Shown piece after piece: positions 1 through 11,851 of a DNA stretch of 64,000 bases. A model generated the notes under the pieces. That model had not been told where the DNA came from. It ran no database searches and saw nothing but the letters and a program-made list of their open reading frames with translations. This DNA comes from Baylisascaris procyonis (lineage: Eukaryota; Nematoda; Chromadorea; Rhabditida; Ascarididae): assembly GCA_037389465.1 (NCBI GenBank), contig JAZARR010000167.1, positions 496,001 through 560,000 of the forward strand, read 5' to 3'. Every line of letters starts with the position of its first letter. The first letter of the stretch is position 1. Both the position numbers and the translations under genes were made by a program.

Positions 1-61
1 TTTGTGTATGCCTCGTTTCTTAATGATTTTTCTTAATTATTTACTGTACTGGTTATTGCAG

Positions 62-204
62 TTGCGGACTGTCATCTCATTCCCCATAGATGGTGACTAC
101 AATACGGATATTTTGGCACATTCCGATGACGTAGGCCGAGTTGGCATATTCCGGAATTTCGAAAATCTCAGCCCTAGCGAACAATACGACGTTTGGGTTG
201 TCAG
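62..204 (+). CDS. Internal exon of an uncharacterised protein
   Basis: An exon lies between an acceptor (ttattgcag ending at 61) and a strong donor (gtgagt from 205). It is open in one frame for 47 codons and ends in phase 2 (AG). The peptide contains DDVGRVGIFRNF followed by YDVWVV. The same arrangement recurs in the exon at 18651-18869 (DDSGVVRRF then YDALLV), so this exon probably belongs to the same protein as the gene at 14136-19134. The phase matches that gene's first exon (AG + G = Arg). The link crosses about 14 kb and is inferred from phase and repeat similarity only. Upstream exons are outside the window. I do not recognise the family. Confidence 0.55.
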
Positions 205-403
205 GTGAGTATTTCTAATTTTCATTTACAATTTATTGCAGCAGCAGGGAATCTATATCCAGGAAAGAGCAGAGAAGACTGCAGTGAAGCAGTGGAGTAA
301 AAGAACAACATAAATACGCATGATCAGAAAAACGTCGTATCATAAAGCCGCACTTCAATACACATCACAACATATCCATGCATCAGTCGCCTAAAATCTG
401 GCA

Positions 404-1460
404 TCAGTAAATGGTTCTTGTGATGGAGCGCAGATTGAAACGGCTTAGACGATACATAAGTACAGTCAAATTCCCGGCCTCTACAACGTTTTCTGGAAGG
501 CTACTCCGGACTTGTACCATTCTGTGCTTGAAGCTTTGTAGAACGTTGTTCAATGAGCAAGTTTTGCGTGCCAACTGGAAACGATGACCACGGCGACTGC
601 GATGGGGAGCAAAAGGAAAGAGACTATCAAAGGATACATCAGAAATTCCATTGATAATATTATAGCATAATGCCAAATCAAGCATCACAATTTTATATTC
701 TAATCTAGCTTTTTATGCAAGTAATCACGAAGTAGATTATTCGAAACCGCGAACCACGGCGAATAGATTAGGCCAAACCATATTAAAATCAGATCATCCA
801 CAACAAAGAATGTGGTGTGGTGCAGTTTTTAGCCTCGCGCCTTCGGCGCATCGAAAACACAGCAGGCGAAGTAGAAGATAACAGTCTCGCGCCTTCGGGT
901 GAGCAATATTCAATAATAGAGCGGCAGTATGTTGCAAAGGCTTTACGATATGCTCGTTACGTTCATGCTGCAACGACCGCAAAATGTAATTTGCAGTCTT
1001 AAACGCTGCCGAAGATATTTCAGCGCAATGAAAGTTTCAGTGGAGATTGGGACTTATGAATACGCCGATTTCATGGATAGTATTTTGCGTTGATGGCAAA
1101 CAAATTCCATCTATCCGAGGCATACATTCACGCTGAAGGTTTATGTGTAAGACATGCCATTTCTCACGAAAAACATTTAAATGTCAGGCACTTGACCATG
1201 AAAAAAACATGTTGGAATCATTAGTCAACTGGTAAAAAGTTGATGACTGAAACGAATAAAGGCCGATAGATTGTCGTCTGCAAACAATTAACGCACACTT
1301 GAGAGCTTATCCAACAGATTGTTAACATATATGATGAAGAATAACGGTCCCAGAACACTGCTTTGAGGAGCGGCGCTTGGAATAGAACGGCTGTGCGATA
1401 ACGACTCACCATTGCTAACCTTAAAGATCCTCTCACTTACTTTTGATTTTTTCCATAACG
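404..1460 (-). pseudogene. Degenerate non-LTR retrotransposon reverse transcriptase
   Basis: Read on the - strand from 1460 down, the translation carries the classic RT block SSVLGPLFFIIYVNNLLD (standing for VPQGSVLGPLLFLIYIND), an in-frame stop, and then LFADD, the catalytic YADD/FADD box (about 1250-1440). Near 1000-1120 follows EIGVFISPNLH, a stop and HCAEISSAAFK, the usual post-catalytic 'DLGV.IS..L' region. Near 404-690 is a C-terminal stretch with RRGHRFQLA and SLPENVVEAG, typical of the end of ORF2 in CR1/jockey-like elements. Stop codons and frame changes show it is dead. A small GC-rich hairpin (near 838-850) interrupts the element. No ends or target-site duplication were identified. 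Confidence 0.75.
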
Positions 1461-2299
1461 ACATTAGAGTACAGCATGAGATTCAAAAATTATGCGTAGG
1501 GGTAAGGAGGTTGCAGAAGCGGTACATTTGATGAGATAAGACGATATACCGTCCGGCGTTAGCGATAACTTTCCATTAGCGGTAAAGATGATATACCGTT
1601 AGCCATAAGACGGATCCTTTGCACACTTCAATTGTTGCAAAGCGATTTTTGAACCTGGAGGGAGGACCTGGTAAAGTGCCATTATCCTTTTTAAAAACTC
1701 CAGAGAAGAATTCAGCAGAGTTTTGCTTTCAGAGAATCTTCAGTAATCACATTTTTATTTTTTGTTTTTTTCATCTATGCATTAGTCTTCTGGTCGGATT
1801 CCAACTTATTGTTTACATAGCGATAATATTTCTTAACATTACCCGAGGAAATCAGTCGCTTTCCACGGTTTTTTAAAGAACTTCTGACATATCGGGCGGA
1901 AAGTGTTTCTTGGCTGGTGACCGGTGCTTCCTCTCCCGCTCTTCCACCCTACACCTTACGATGATTGACGACGCCCCCTCCTGATCTTTCATTGCTGTCA
2001 GGAAAATAACGCGTACTCACTTCCTGCCGATTAAGGATCGTTATTGACCTTTTGTTAAATGAGGTGATGAGCTGAATTTAACCTATATCTATCCTTTTGC
2101 ATCTCAATCCTTTTCTCATACCACCCAAAAAGGATTCTTTGTTCAGCGGACCGGTCATTCCATTCCAATGAAATCTTCAAAAAATATTCTAATTTTAAGG
2201 TAACATTCGATTCAGCGGCTCTATTTCCTTCTATTTTCCATATGTGCAAAACTTTGCGAATTTGCTTTCCAAAAGTGTATCATTGCGACGTGGTGTCTA

Positions 2300-3426
2300 T
2301 GCGCATATATATGTCCATTTGCATGTGAGCGTGTTTATCTGTTTGTCCGTTTGTTTCAAGTTGGGAACTACTGCAGTTAGAGCTACAAAATATACTGGGT
2401 GTATTGTGCGACATGTAAACTCCTGTGCCATATTCCACGTTGGTCCATCAATATCAGGAGAAACTGTAGGCGCTAAGCAAAGAAAAAAAAAATTGCATGC
2501 ATTTCGCATCCCTCGAATCCTCATTTCACGCCAACTCGTTCGCAAAAAGTCGATTTTTTTTTTTTTCACATGAGATTTCGGCGGTCAGTGGAATCAGCAG
2601 AATTATTTTTGCATTTTTTGCATATTTTATTATTTGTTACAAACTTGTCGAAACGGTTGGTCATATGGGGGTATATTGCTTCAACTTCTTTTGAGCGTTT
2701 TTCTACACATTTTCAAACAAACATATATCAATAACCAGATCTAACCATGAGAAAGTAGAAGCGAATTGAAGCGTTCTGACTTAAGTTTACTTAACTGATT
2801 TCGATTGCCTTTGATAGTATCAAAAGTTCTGAACATCTTACGAAGAGGTGTTCTATTGGTGATGTGAGGTGATTGTATATATTTCATATTTCAATGAAGT
2901 TTACGATGTTTTTTGACGTAAGAGAAAGAGCTCGATTTTATAGGTAACAAAAGATGGTCTTGAATGTTAACGTAAGGATGAAAGGACAGAAGAGAGTTAA
3001 ATACCAAGCTAAGATTGGCGAAATGTTTTTAAGGCGCTCTTAAATTGAAATCACAATTAAGCAGCCAGCTGGCGCGTTTTCTGTCAGTTGATTTGGGCTG
3101 TACATCTATTGTTTATCCCACCGTGAAGGACAGTTGCGATGTATTGACAACATTGAACAAGATCTGCAATGTCCTGCGCGCTTTTCTGCAACCTTCCGCG
3201 ACTGTTCGCTTCTCCCTTATCCTTTCCATGAGCGAGCCTCTGGTCACGACTGCTCCAAAACACCACGTCTAATAAACAGAAAGGATGCTTTTATTTCCTA
3301 TTTAAATATGATGTTGACAAACATATATCCCAGTAATAAGAAGTTTCTTTAAAGGCATAGTCAAATAGATGGCATCTTATATATAAGACGATTGCCAAGC
3401 ACGTGGCAAATTTTTGCATTTCATGT
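2300..3426. repeat. Diverged outer left spacer of the ShKT array
   Basis: This stretch aligns along its length with the internal spacers at about 6180-7371 and 10126-11317, but with many substitutions and small indels. Shared landmarks include a 'ctgtttgtccg' segment, a 'caatatca' block and 'gggctgtacatctattg'. The internal spacers are nearly identical to each other. This outer copy is clearly older, so an ancient duplication preceded the recent array expansion. No coding signal is evident. Confidence 0.8.
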
Positions 3427-3474
3427 TAATATGCCAGTGAGTTACCTGATAGCATATATTTTGGCATAACAGTA

Positions 3475-3960
3475 TTAACAGAATTTGCACGTCTTCTTGC
3501 ATCTGAGTTGCATAGTTGGCTTGAATGTTGCATCATTGCATAAGTTGGCCAGCTGAGCGCAATTACTGGCAGTATCGGCACACGTTCCACCGTTACATAG
3601 ATTGCACGTCTTCATGCACTTCGTCATCATTGTGTATCTATAGCTTTCATCGGCACACAAATGGCTCAGTTGTGCACAGTTGTTGGCGGCGTCGACACAC
3701 TGGCAGACACCGCATGTTTTCTTGCATCTGTCCAACATCACTGATTTATATATGGGTGAAACGCAGTACGCCGCGAGTTGTGGGCAGTTATTAGCATTGT
3801 CTACACATGCTGCTGTGGTGGTAGACGCATCTGTTGAGGATGACCCACTTGAGGCAGCTGTGGATGATGTCGGCGACGCTGTATCAGAAGTCGTAGGATT
3901 TTGACCCTCAACGTTGATCACTGTGTAGCACAAAACTATGATAGCTACGAATGATCTCAT
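3475..3960 (-). CDS. Secreted mucin-like protein with three ShKT domains, copy 1
   Basis: A 161-residue protein starts at MRSFVAIIVLCYTVINVEG, a signal peptide with probable cleavage near residue 19-20. Residues 20-51 are a Ser/Thr/Ala-rich mucin-type linker. Three ShKT (SXC) six-cysteine domains follow at about 52-86, 88-122 and 127-161, each spaced C-x6-C-x6-C-x12-C-x3-C-x2-C. The start chosen follows a perfect 'ttttcag' acceptor (- strand); the open frame extends 11 codons further, but into the intron. A short first exon at 5067 adds another ATG in phase 0. Mucin plus SXC proteins are known as secreted and surface-coat components of parasitic nematodes; ShKT folds can also bind ion channels, but no activity can be claimed here. 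The coding sequence looks identical in all three copies. Confidence 0.9.
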   Translation of the reverse strand: MRSFVAIIVLCYTVINVEGQNPTTSDTASPTSSTAASSGSSSTDASTTTAACVDNANNCPQLAAYCVSPIYKSVMLDRCKKTCGVCQCVDAANNCAQLSHLCADESYRYTMMTKCMKTCNLCNGGTCADTASNCAQLANLCNDATFKPTMQLRCKKTCKFC

Positions 3961-5066
3961 CTGAAAACATAAAATATCTTCTGCTTCAATCACGAAAAAT
4001 TTATATCCATTAAAAAATATTGTTTCTCATCGCTTAACGCAATATAGCAACCGCTGTATGAAAGATAATTCTGGATGAAAGCATTCTTCCTTTTCTTTCC
4101 ACCAGTTTCTCTAATATTATATTCATAACATTCCTATTTTTCCCACGATAAGAATTAAGTCAATCTATCAAGGATGTTTTTGGGGCCTCGTTTCAAAACT
4201 TTGTAAGGTAAGCACGTTATAAGTGTGTTAGGAAGAAGGTTTTTCTCGGATTGGATTAGCCGATTGTTATGTCATTTGTAAGGGTATCACAAGCTGAAAA
4301 TGTTCCCAATATTTTCTTCAAAAACTTCAAACCGCCGACCCACTTCCCTCGCTGTCACCTGATCTGCAACGTTTTTTCTCCTCTCGAATGAAGACAACTT
4401 TGCTAATAACCAGAAATGTATTGCAATGAACTATCAAATGCTTCTCTATAGGGCTTGCTAATAACTTGAGACGTTTAATCGTGCTTGGATAAAGTTGAGG
4501 CTATTTCGAAGTTTGGACCAGTACAGATGTGATCCAGTTTCTGTAATAGAGGTGACTGCAGATTTGTGACAGTATGTTTAAGGAAAAATTCCCCCTCTTT
4601 TCTTTTATTTCACCAGGCGATAACGAGAGAATGTCAGCTGTATGCATCACTTGACATGAGTATTATTCCAACCCTTGACAACAAAGAGCATGCTAGAATG
4701 ACGGTCCTTTGATTTCCTCGAGTACCTTTCCAGAATTCTTTTGACTTTCGTGCGCCGTCTCGAAGGGGTTCGAAAAGCGCTTTTCTAAGAAAATAATTAA
4801 AAGCTAAAAAGAATATGAAAAAGTTCTTGAGAAAAGGTCCTTTTAAATATTTAGACCGCTTAATGTGGCGATGAGCGTCGAAATTCTGAATTTCTCGGCA
4901 AGGAAAACTTCATTTCCAATGCAAATGCTCTTTGCAAAGTTTGACGACAATCTAACGGTTTCAAACAATGGGTCATATCAAGGAAAAGATTCTGCTGTTT
5001 GAAATGATAGACGAGAACCATAAACGAATGCGTCAAGAAACGATATAAATTGAAGCATTCACTCAC

Positions 5067-5127
5067 CATTATCAGCTAAAGTATTTGACGTGAACTGATT
5101 TACTGCAAACGCTGCTAGCCTTTTATA
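5067..5127 (-). promoter_or_regulatory. TATA box and leader exon of ShKT copy 1
   Basis: On the - strand TATAAAAG (box at 5121-5127) lies 52 bases before an ATG at 5069-5067. That ATG is followed directly by a donor gtgagt. The start codon is therefore the last codon of exon 1, and the intron (3961-5066) ends at 'ttttcag' directly before the next ATG. Splicing gives Met-Met-Arg in phase 0. This is a cis-spliced leader with its own core promoter. Confidence 0.7.
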
Positions 5128-7419
5128 GCCTTCTTCTATTCTCCTTTTCCATTCGCTGTTATTTACGATTCTAATCCGGTTTAAGTAAGAGTACAATCTG
5201 AAATGGTGTGAAAATCCACTACGACGGCTTTTTTATTTTGTTGAATTGTGAAATGCCCTCTTGTCAAGCGGGAGGATGCTCAATTCGTGCAATACGCTGA
5301 TCCGTCCTCACGGAATTTCAAACGAATTTTTCACTACACGGGTTTTTGACGCAGATGCTCTGCGATGAAAGCAGTCGTTTGCCTACTATGCAAAATCAAA
5401 TTGGGAGTTGATGATGTGGGTTCTCTTTCGTACTTCATAAGTTTTTATATAACAGATGAGGAAAGCAGCTGACCGGTAATTTGAATTTTTAAGCCAAAAT
5501 TAACCTGAAACCATAGGTGTTCAACATCTCGATCTCTTAATGAGATGACGAGATCGGTCGAAGATTTGAAATTTCTCATGAGGTGTCTTGAAATGAGGTG
5601 ATAGTTTGGCATAGAAGGAATAAAAATTCCATGAATGGGCAAGAAGTCGTGAAGAAATTACAGGCAAGTAAATAAATCTATCTAAAAGCGTACAATATTT
5701 TTGTCATTCTCGCTTCTTTGTTCATCACCGATTTCTTTCATCATCGGTTTTATCGTCCACATTTGCAAGAGGAAATATCGGAAGTATTATCCGATGTTGT
5801 GCCGAGCTCGAGTTTTCATTTCCTCTCACTGGTTCTTAGCAAGAAATAATAGCAGTGAGCAAATTTTTTTATTTAAATCAGAAACCCAAAAAGATTTTCC
5901 GAAAGTTTTTTCGGCGATGCACTCGAATGCGAATAATACTTCGATAGGAGGTCCACAATTTGAAGCAAGATTAGACTCATGGATATGGATTTGCCCTCGA
6001 AATTGTCATATTTGTAATCCAAGTTTCTGGTTTTGAATTGATAGGTGTATAAGATTTTTGCAAGAATTTTTTGACATATTGCGTTAAATAAATCAAAAGC
6101 GTAATAGTGTTACTTTTCGGTACGCATGTATTACTGAACACTTCAGCTAAATGAAGTTGCCATATTCAGATTGTTGTGTATGTCCGTGTGTCTCTCTGTT
6201 TGTCCGACTGTTTCAACTTAGGAACGGCTGAAGCTAAAACCACAAAATACACTGGATATATTGTATGATATGTAAACTCCTAAACCATATTTCACGTTGG
6301 TCTATCAATATCAAAAGGGATCGTATGGGTTGAACAATTAAAAAGAATTTCCATGCTTTTCGGATCCCTTGGATTTCCATTTTGCGCCAACTCTTTCGCA
6401 AAAAGTCAACTTTTTCACAGGAAATCTGGACCGTCGGCCAGGTTAATTGAATTGTTTCGGCATTATTCCGCATGTTTTATTATTTTTGCAAACTTATCAA
6501 TGCGATTGGTCACGTGAAGGCATGAAGTTTCAGTTACCCTCGAGCGTTGTTCTTTCTACTTTGAAATGGTGATACATCACAACGGGAATCTAGTGATGAG
6601 AAAGTGAAGCAAATTGAAGCGTTTTTTGGTGAAGTTTAATTAACTGATTTCGAGCGTCGTTGATAATATGAAATAGCGTTGAACATCTTACGAAGAGGAG
6701 TTCTATTACTCATATGAGGCGATTTTATCCATTTATATTTCAGTAGAATTTGCGATGTTCTTTGTCGTAAAGGACAGAGCTGGATGTTATAGTGACGAAG
6801 AATGTTCTCGAATATCAACGAAAGAAGGAAAGGGTAGGAGAGAGGAAGATTCTGAAGAGGGTCTCATAGGAATACTGAGATTGGCGAAATGCTTTTAACG
6901 GGCTCGTGAATTGAAATCAGCATCGAGACACCCTGCTGGCGCGTTTTCTATCAATTGATTCGGGCTGTACATCTATTGTTTATCCCACCGTGAAAGGACA
7001 GTTGCGATGTATTGACAACTTTGAACAAAACGCGGGAAATTTGCGAAACTCGTGCGCGCTTTTCTGCAGCCGTTCCCTCTTCTCTCTTCCCCGACCCCTT
7101 CGCTTCACCCTTCTACTCCTGTACCCTTCGCTTCTCCCTTCTAATCCTATAAGCAAGCCTTCTGGTTTCTGGTTACAGCTGACCCAAAACGGCATTGGTG
7201 TGCGTAAGCTGTGTCTGCGGCAAGGAGAAAGAATGATTCTGTTTCCCATTTTAAAATACAAGTTGAGAAACAATGTATCCGAGTTATAAAGAGTTTATTT
7301 AAGAGCATGATCAGATGACATCCAATATAAAAACTCACTGCCAAGTAGGTGACAAATTTTTGCTTCTCATCTAATATGCCAGTGAGTTACCTGATAGCAT
7401 ATATTTTGGCATAACAGTA

Positions 7420-7905
7420 TTAACAGAATTTGCACGTCTTCTTGCATCTGAGTTGCATAGTTGGCTTGAATGTTGCATCATTGCATAAGTTGGCCAGCTG
7501 AGCGCAATTACTGGCAGTATCGGCACACGTTCCACCGTTACATAGATTGCACGTCTTCATGCACTTCGTCATCATTGTGTATCTATAGCTTTCATCGGCA
7601 CACAAATGGCTCAGTTGTGCACAGTTGTTGGCGGCGTCGACACACTGGCAGACACCGCATGTTTTCTTGCATCTGTCCAACATCACTGATTTATATATGG
7701 GTGAAACGCAGTACGCCGCGAGTTGTGGGCAGTTATTAGCATTGTCTACACATGCTGCTGTGGTGGTAGACGCATCTGTTGAGGATGACCCACTTGAGGC
7801 AGCTGTGGATGATGTCGGCGACGCTGTATCAGAAGTCGTAGGATTTTGACCCTCAACGTTGATCACTGTGTAGCACAAAACTATGATAGCTACGAATGAT
7901 CTCAT
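7420..7905 (-). CDS. Secreted mucin-like triple-ShKT protein, copy 2
   Basis: The predicted 161-residue product is the same as copy 1: signal peptide, Ser/Thr-rich linker, three six-cysteine ShKT domains. Exon 2 begins after 'ttttcag'; exon 1 with its terminal ATG is at 9013-9015. No disabling change is seen. The spacer on the 3' side supplies an AATAAA on the - strand near 7289, about 130 bases past the stop, which could serve as the polyadenylation signal. The corresponding site of copy 1 lies in the diverged outer spacer, so the 3' ends of the copies may differ. Confidence 0.9.
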   Translation of the reverse strand: MRSFVAIIVLCYTVINVEGQNPTTSDTASPTSSTAASSGSSSTDASTTTAACVDNANNCPQLAAYCVSPIYKSVMLDRCKKTCGVCQCVDAANNCAQLSHLCADESYRYTMMTKCMKTCNLCNGGTCADTASNCAQLANLCNDATFKPTMQLRCKKTCKFC

Positions 7906-9012
7906 CTGAAAACATAAAATATCTTCTGCTTCAATCACGAAAAATTTATATCCATTAAAAAATATTGTTTCTCATCGCTTAACGCAATATAGCAACCGCT
8001 GTATGAAAGATAATTCTGGATGAAAGCATTCTTCCTTTTCTTTCCACCAGTTTCTCTAATATTATATTCATAACATTCCTATTTTTCCCACGATAAGAAT
8101 TAAGTCAATCTATCAAGGATGTTTTTGGGGCCTCGTTTCAAAACTTTGTAAGGTAAGCACGTTATAAGTGTGTTAGGAAGAAGGTTTTTCTCGGATTGGA
8201 TTAGCCGATTGTTATGTCATTTGTAAGGGTATCACAAGCTGAAAATGTTCCCAATATTTTCTTCAAAAACTTCAAACCGCCGACCCACTTCCCTCGCTGT
8301 CACCTGATCTGCAACGTTTTTTCTCCTCTCGAATGAAGACAACTTTGCTAATAACCAGAAATGTATTGCAATGAACTATCAAATGCTTCTCTATAGGGCT
8401 TGCTAATAACTTGAGACGTTTAATCGTGCTTGGATAAAGTTGAGGCTATTTCGAAGTTTGGACCAGTACAGATGTGATCCAGTTTCTGTAATAGAGGTGA
8501 CTGCAGATTTGTGACAGTATGTTTAAGGAAAAATTCCCCCTCTTTTCTTTTATTTCACCAGGCGATAACGAGAGAATGTCAGCTGTATGCATCACTTGAC
8601 ATGAGTATTATTCCAACCCTTGACAACAAAGAGCACGCTAGAATGACGGTCCTTTGATTTCCTCGAGTACCTTTCCAGAATTCTTTTGACTTTCGTGCGC
8701 CGTCTCGAAGGGGTTCGAAAAGCGCTTTTCTAAGAAAATAATTAAAAGCTAAAAAGAATATGAAAAAAGTTCTTGAGAAAAGGTCCTTTTAAATATTTAG
8801 ACCGCTTAATGTGGCGATGAGCGTCGAAATTCTGAATTTCTCGGCAAGGAAAACTTCATTTCCAATGCAAATGCTCTTTGCAAAGTTTGACGACAATCTA
8901 ACGGTTTCAAACAATGGGTCATATCAAGGAAAAGATTCTGCTGTTTGAAATGATAGACGAGAACCATAAACGAATGCGTCAAGAAACGATATAAATTGAA
9001 GCATTCACTCAC

Positions 9013-9073
9013 CATTATCAGCTAAAGTATTTGACGTGAACTGATTTACTGCAAACGCTGCTAGCCTTTTATA
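9013..9073 (-). promoter_or_regulatory. TATA box and leader exon of ShKT copy 2
   Basis: Same arrangement as in copy 1: TATAAAAG (box 9067-9073), then an ATG at 9015-9013 directly abutting the donor gtgagt. The sequence of the leader is unchanged. Confidence 0.7.
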
Positions 9074-11365
9074 GCCTTCTTCTATTCTCCTTTTCCATTC
9101 GCTGTTATTTACGATTCTAATCCGGTTTAAGTAAGAGTACAATCTGAAATAGTGTGAAAATCCACTACGACGGCTTTTTTATTTTGTTGAATTGTGAAAT
9201 GCCCTCTTGTCAAGCGGGAGGATGCTCAATTCGTGCAGTACGCTGATCCGTCCTCACGGAATTTCAAACGAATTTTTCACTACACGGGTTTTTGACGCAG
9301 ATGCTCTGCGATGAAAGCAGTCGTTTGCCTACTATGCAAAATCAAATTGGGAGTTGATGATGTGGGTTCTCTTTCGTACTTCATAAGTTTTTATATAACA
9401 GATGAGGAAAGCAGCTGACCGGTAATTTGAATTTTTAAGCCAAAATTAACCTGAAACCATAGGTGTTCAACATCTCGATCTCTTAATGAGATGACGAGAT
9501 CGGTCGAAGATTTGAAATTTCTCATGAGGTGTCTTGAAATGAGGTGATAGTTTGGCATAGAAGGAATAAAAATTCCATGAATGGGCAAGAAGTCGTGAAG
9601 AAATTACAGGCAAGTAAATAAATCTATCTAAAAGCGTACAATATTTTTGTCATTCTCGCTTCTTTGTTCATCACCGATTTCTTTCATCATCGGTTTTATC
9701 GTCCACATTTGCAAGAGGAAATATCGGAAGTATTATCCGATGTTGTGCCGAGCTCGAGTTTTCATTTCCTCTCACTGGTTCTTAGCAAGAAATAATAGCA
9801 GTGAGCAAATTTTTTTATTTAAATCAGAAACCCAAAAAGATTTTCCGAAAGTTTTTTCGGCGATGCACTCGAATGCGAATAATACTTCGATAGGAGGTCC
9901 ACAATTTGAAGCAAGATTAGACTCATGGATATGGATTTGCCCTCGAAATTGTCATATTTGTAATCCAAGTTTCTGGTTTTGAATTGATAGGTGTATAAGA
10001 TTTTTGCAAGAATTTTTTGACATATTGCGTTAAATAAATCAAAAGCGTAATAGTGTTACTTTTCGGTACGCATGTATTACTGAACACTTCAGCTAAATGA
10101 AGTTGCCATATTCAGATTGTTGTGTATGTCCGTGTGTCTCTCTGTTTGTCCGACTGTTTCAACTTAGGAACGGCTGAAGCTAAAACCACAAAATACACTG
10201 GATATATTGTATGATATGTAAACTCCTAAACCATATTTCACGTTGGTCTATCAATATCAAAAGGGATCGTATGGGTTGAACAATTAAAAAGAATTTCCAT
10301 GCTTTTCGGATCCCTTGGATTTCCATTTTGCGCCAACTCTTTCGCAAAAAGTCAACTTTTTCACAGGAAATCTGGACCGTCGGCCAGGTTAATTGAATTG
10401 TTTCGGCATTATTCCGCATGTTTTATTATTTTTGCAAACTTATCAATGCGATTGGTCACGTGAAGGCATGAAGTTTCAGTTACCCTCGAGCGTTGTTCTT
10501 TCTACTTTGAAATGGTGATACATCACAACGGGAATCTAGTGATGAGAAAGTGAAGCAAATTGAAGCGTTTTTTGGTGAAGTTTAATTAACTGATTTCGAG
10601 CGTCGTTGATAATATGAAATAGCGTTGAACATCTTACGAAGAGGAGTTCTATTACTCATATGAGGCGATTTTATCCATTTATATTTCAGTAGAATTTGCG
10701 ATGTTCTTTGTCGTAAAGGACAGAGCTGGATGTTATAGTGACGAAGAATGTTCTCGAATATCAACGAAAGAAGGAAAGGGTAGGAGAGAGGAAGATTCTG
10801 AAGAGGGTCTCATAGGAATACTGAGATTGGCGAAATGCTTTTAACGGGCTCGTGAATTGAAATCAGCATCGAGACACCCTGCTGGCGCGTTTTCTATCAA
10901 TTGATTCGGGCTGTACATCTATTGTTTATCCCACCGTGAAAGGACAGTTGCGATGTATTGACAACTTTGAACAAAACGCGGGAAATTTGCGAAACTCGTG
11001 CGCGCTTTTCTGCAGCCGTTCCCTCTTCTCTCTTCCCCGACCCCTTCGCTTCACCCTTCTACTCCTGTACCCTTCGCTTCTCCCTTCTAATCCTATAAGC
11101 AAGCCTTCTGGTTTCTGGTTACAGCTGACCCAAAACGGCATTGGTGTGCGTAAGCTGTGTCTGCGGCAAGGAGAAAGAATGATTCTGTTTCCCATTTTAA
11201 AATACAAGTTGAGAAACAATGTATCCGAGTTATAAAGAGTTTATTTAAGAGCATGATCAGATGACATCCAATATAAAAACTCACTGCCAAGTAGGTGACA
11301 AATTTTTGCTTCTCATCTAATATGCCAGTGAGTTACCTGATAGCATATATTTTGGCATAACAGTA

Positions 11366-11851
11366 TTAACAGAATTTGCACGTCTTCTTGCATCTGAGTT
11401 GCATAGTTGGCTTGAATGTTGCATCATTGCATAAGTTGGCCAGCTGAGCGCAATTACTGGCAGTATCGGCACACGTTCCACCGTTACATAGATTGCACGT
11501 CTTCATGCACTTCGTCATCATTGTGTATCTATAGCTTTCATCGGCACACAAATGGCTCAGTTGTGCACAGTTGTTGGCGGCGTCGACACACTGGCAGACA
11601 CCGCATGTTTTCTTGCATCTGTCCAACATCACTGATTTATATATGGGTGAAACGCAGTACGCCGCGAGTTGTGGGCAGTTATTAGCATTGTCTACACATG
11701 CTGCTGTGGTGGTAGACGCATCTGTTGAGGATGACCCACTTGAGGCAGCTGTGGATGATGTCGGCGACGCTGTATCAGAAGTCGTAGGATTTTGACCCTC
11801 AACGTTGATCACTGTGTAGCACAAAACTATGATAGCTACGAATGATCTCAT
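11366..11851 (-). CDS. Secreted mucin-like triple-ShKT protein, copy 3
   Basis: The third copy has the same predicted product: signal peptide, mucin-type linker and three ShKT domains. Its intron is intact but carries a local replacement near 12890-12920, where the other copies are shorter. The leader ATG is at 12981-12983 next to gtgagt. Past the promoter (about 13040) the sequence diverges from the internal spacers, so its distal upstream region differs from copies 1 and 2 and its expression could differ. Confidence 0.9.
   Translation of the reverse strand: MRSFVAIIVLCYTVINVEGQNPTTSDTASPTSSTAASSGSSSTDASTTTAACVDNANNCPQLAAYCVSPIYKSVMLDRCKKTCGVCQCVDAANNCAQLSHLCADESYRYTMMTKCMKTCNLCNGGTCADTASNCAQLANLCNDATFKPTMQLRCKKTCKFC

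Larger units (their letters stand above)
3427..7371. repeat. Tandem unit 1 of the ShKT array (3945 bp)
   Basis: The unit runs from 48 bases past the ShKT stop codon, through the gene, intron and promoter, to the end of the spacer. Comparison with unit 2 shows only a few differences, including g/a at about 5196, a/g at about 5297, t/c near 4691 and one extra A in an A-run near 4816. The spacer (5130-7371) holds only short chance reading frames. Near-identity over almost 4 kb points to very recent duplication or conversion. Confidence 0.9.
7372..11317. repeat. Tandem unit 2 of the ShKT array (3946 bp)
   Basis: Nearly identical to unit 1, one base longer because of the A-run near 8763. It carries ShKT copy 2 and a full spacer. 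Its spacer joins the right-flank-type and left-flank-type sequences, as expected for an internal junction of a tandem duplication. Confidence 0.9.

Noticed and set aside
4740..4790. Possible tRNA T-loop ('ggttcgaaa')
   Set aside because: No acceptor stem, D-arm or anticodon arm could be folded around it.
5445..6036. Open frames in the ShKT spacers
   Set aside because: They are short, lack splice framing and start context, and repeat only because the spacer repeats.
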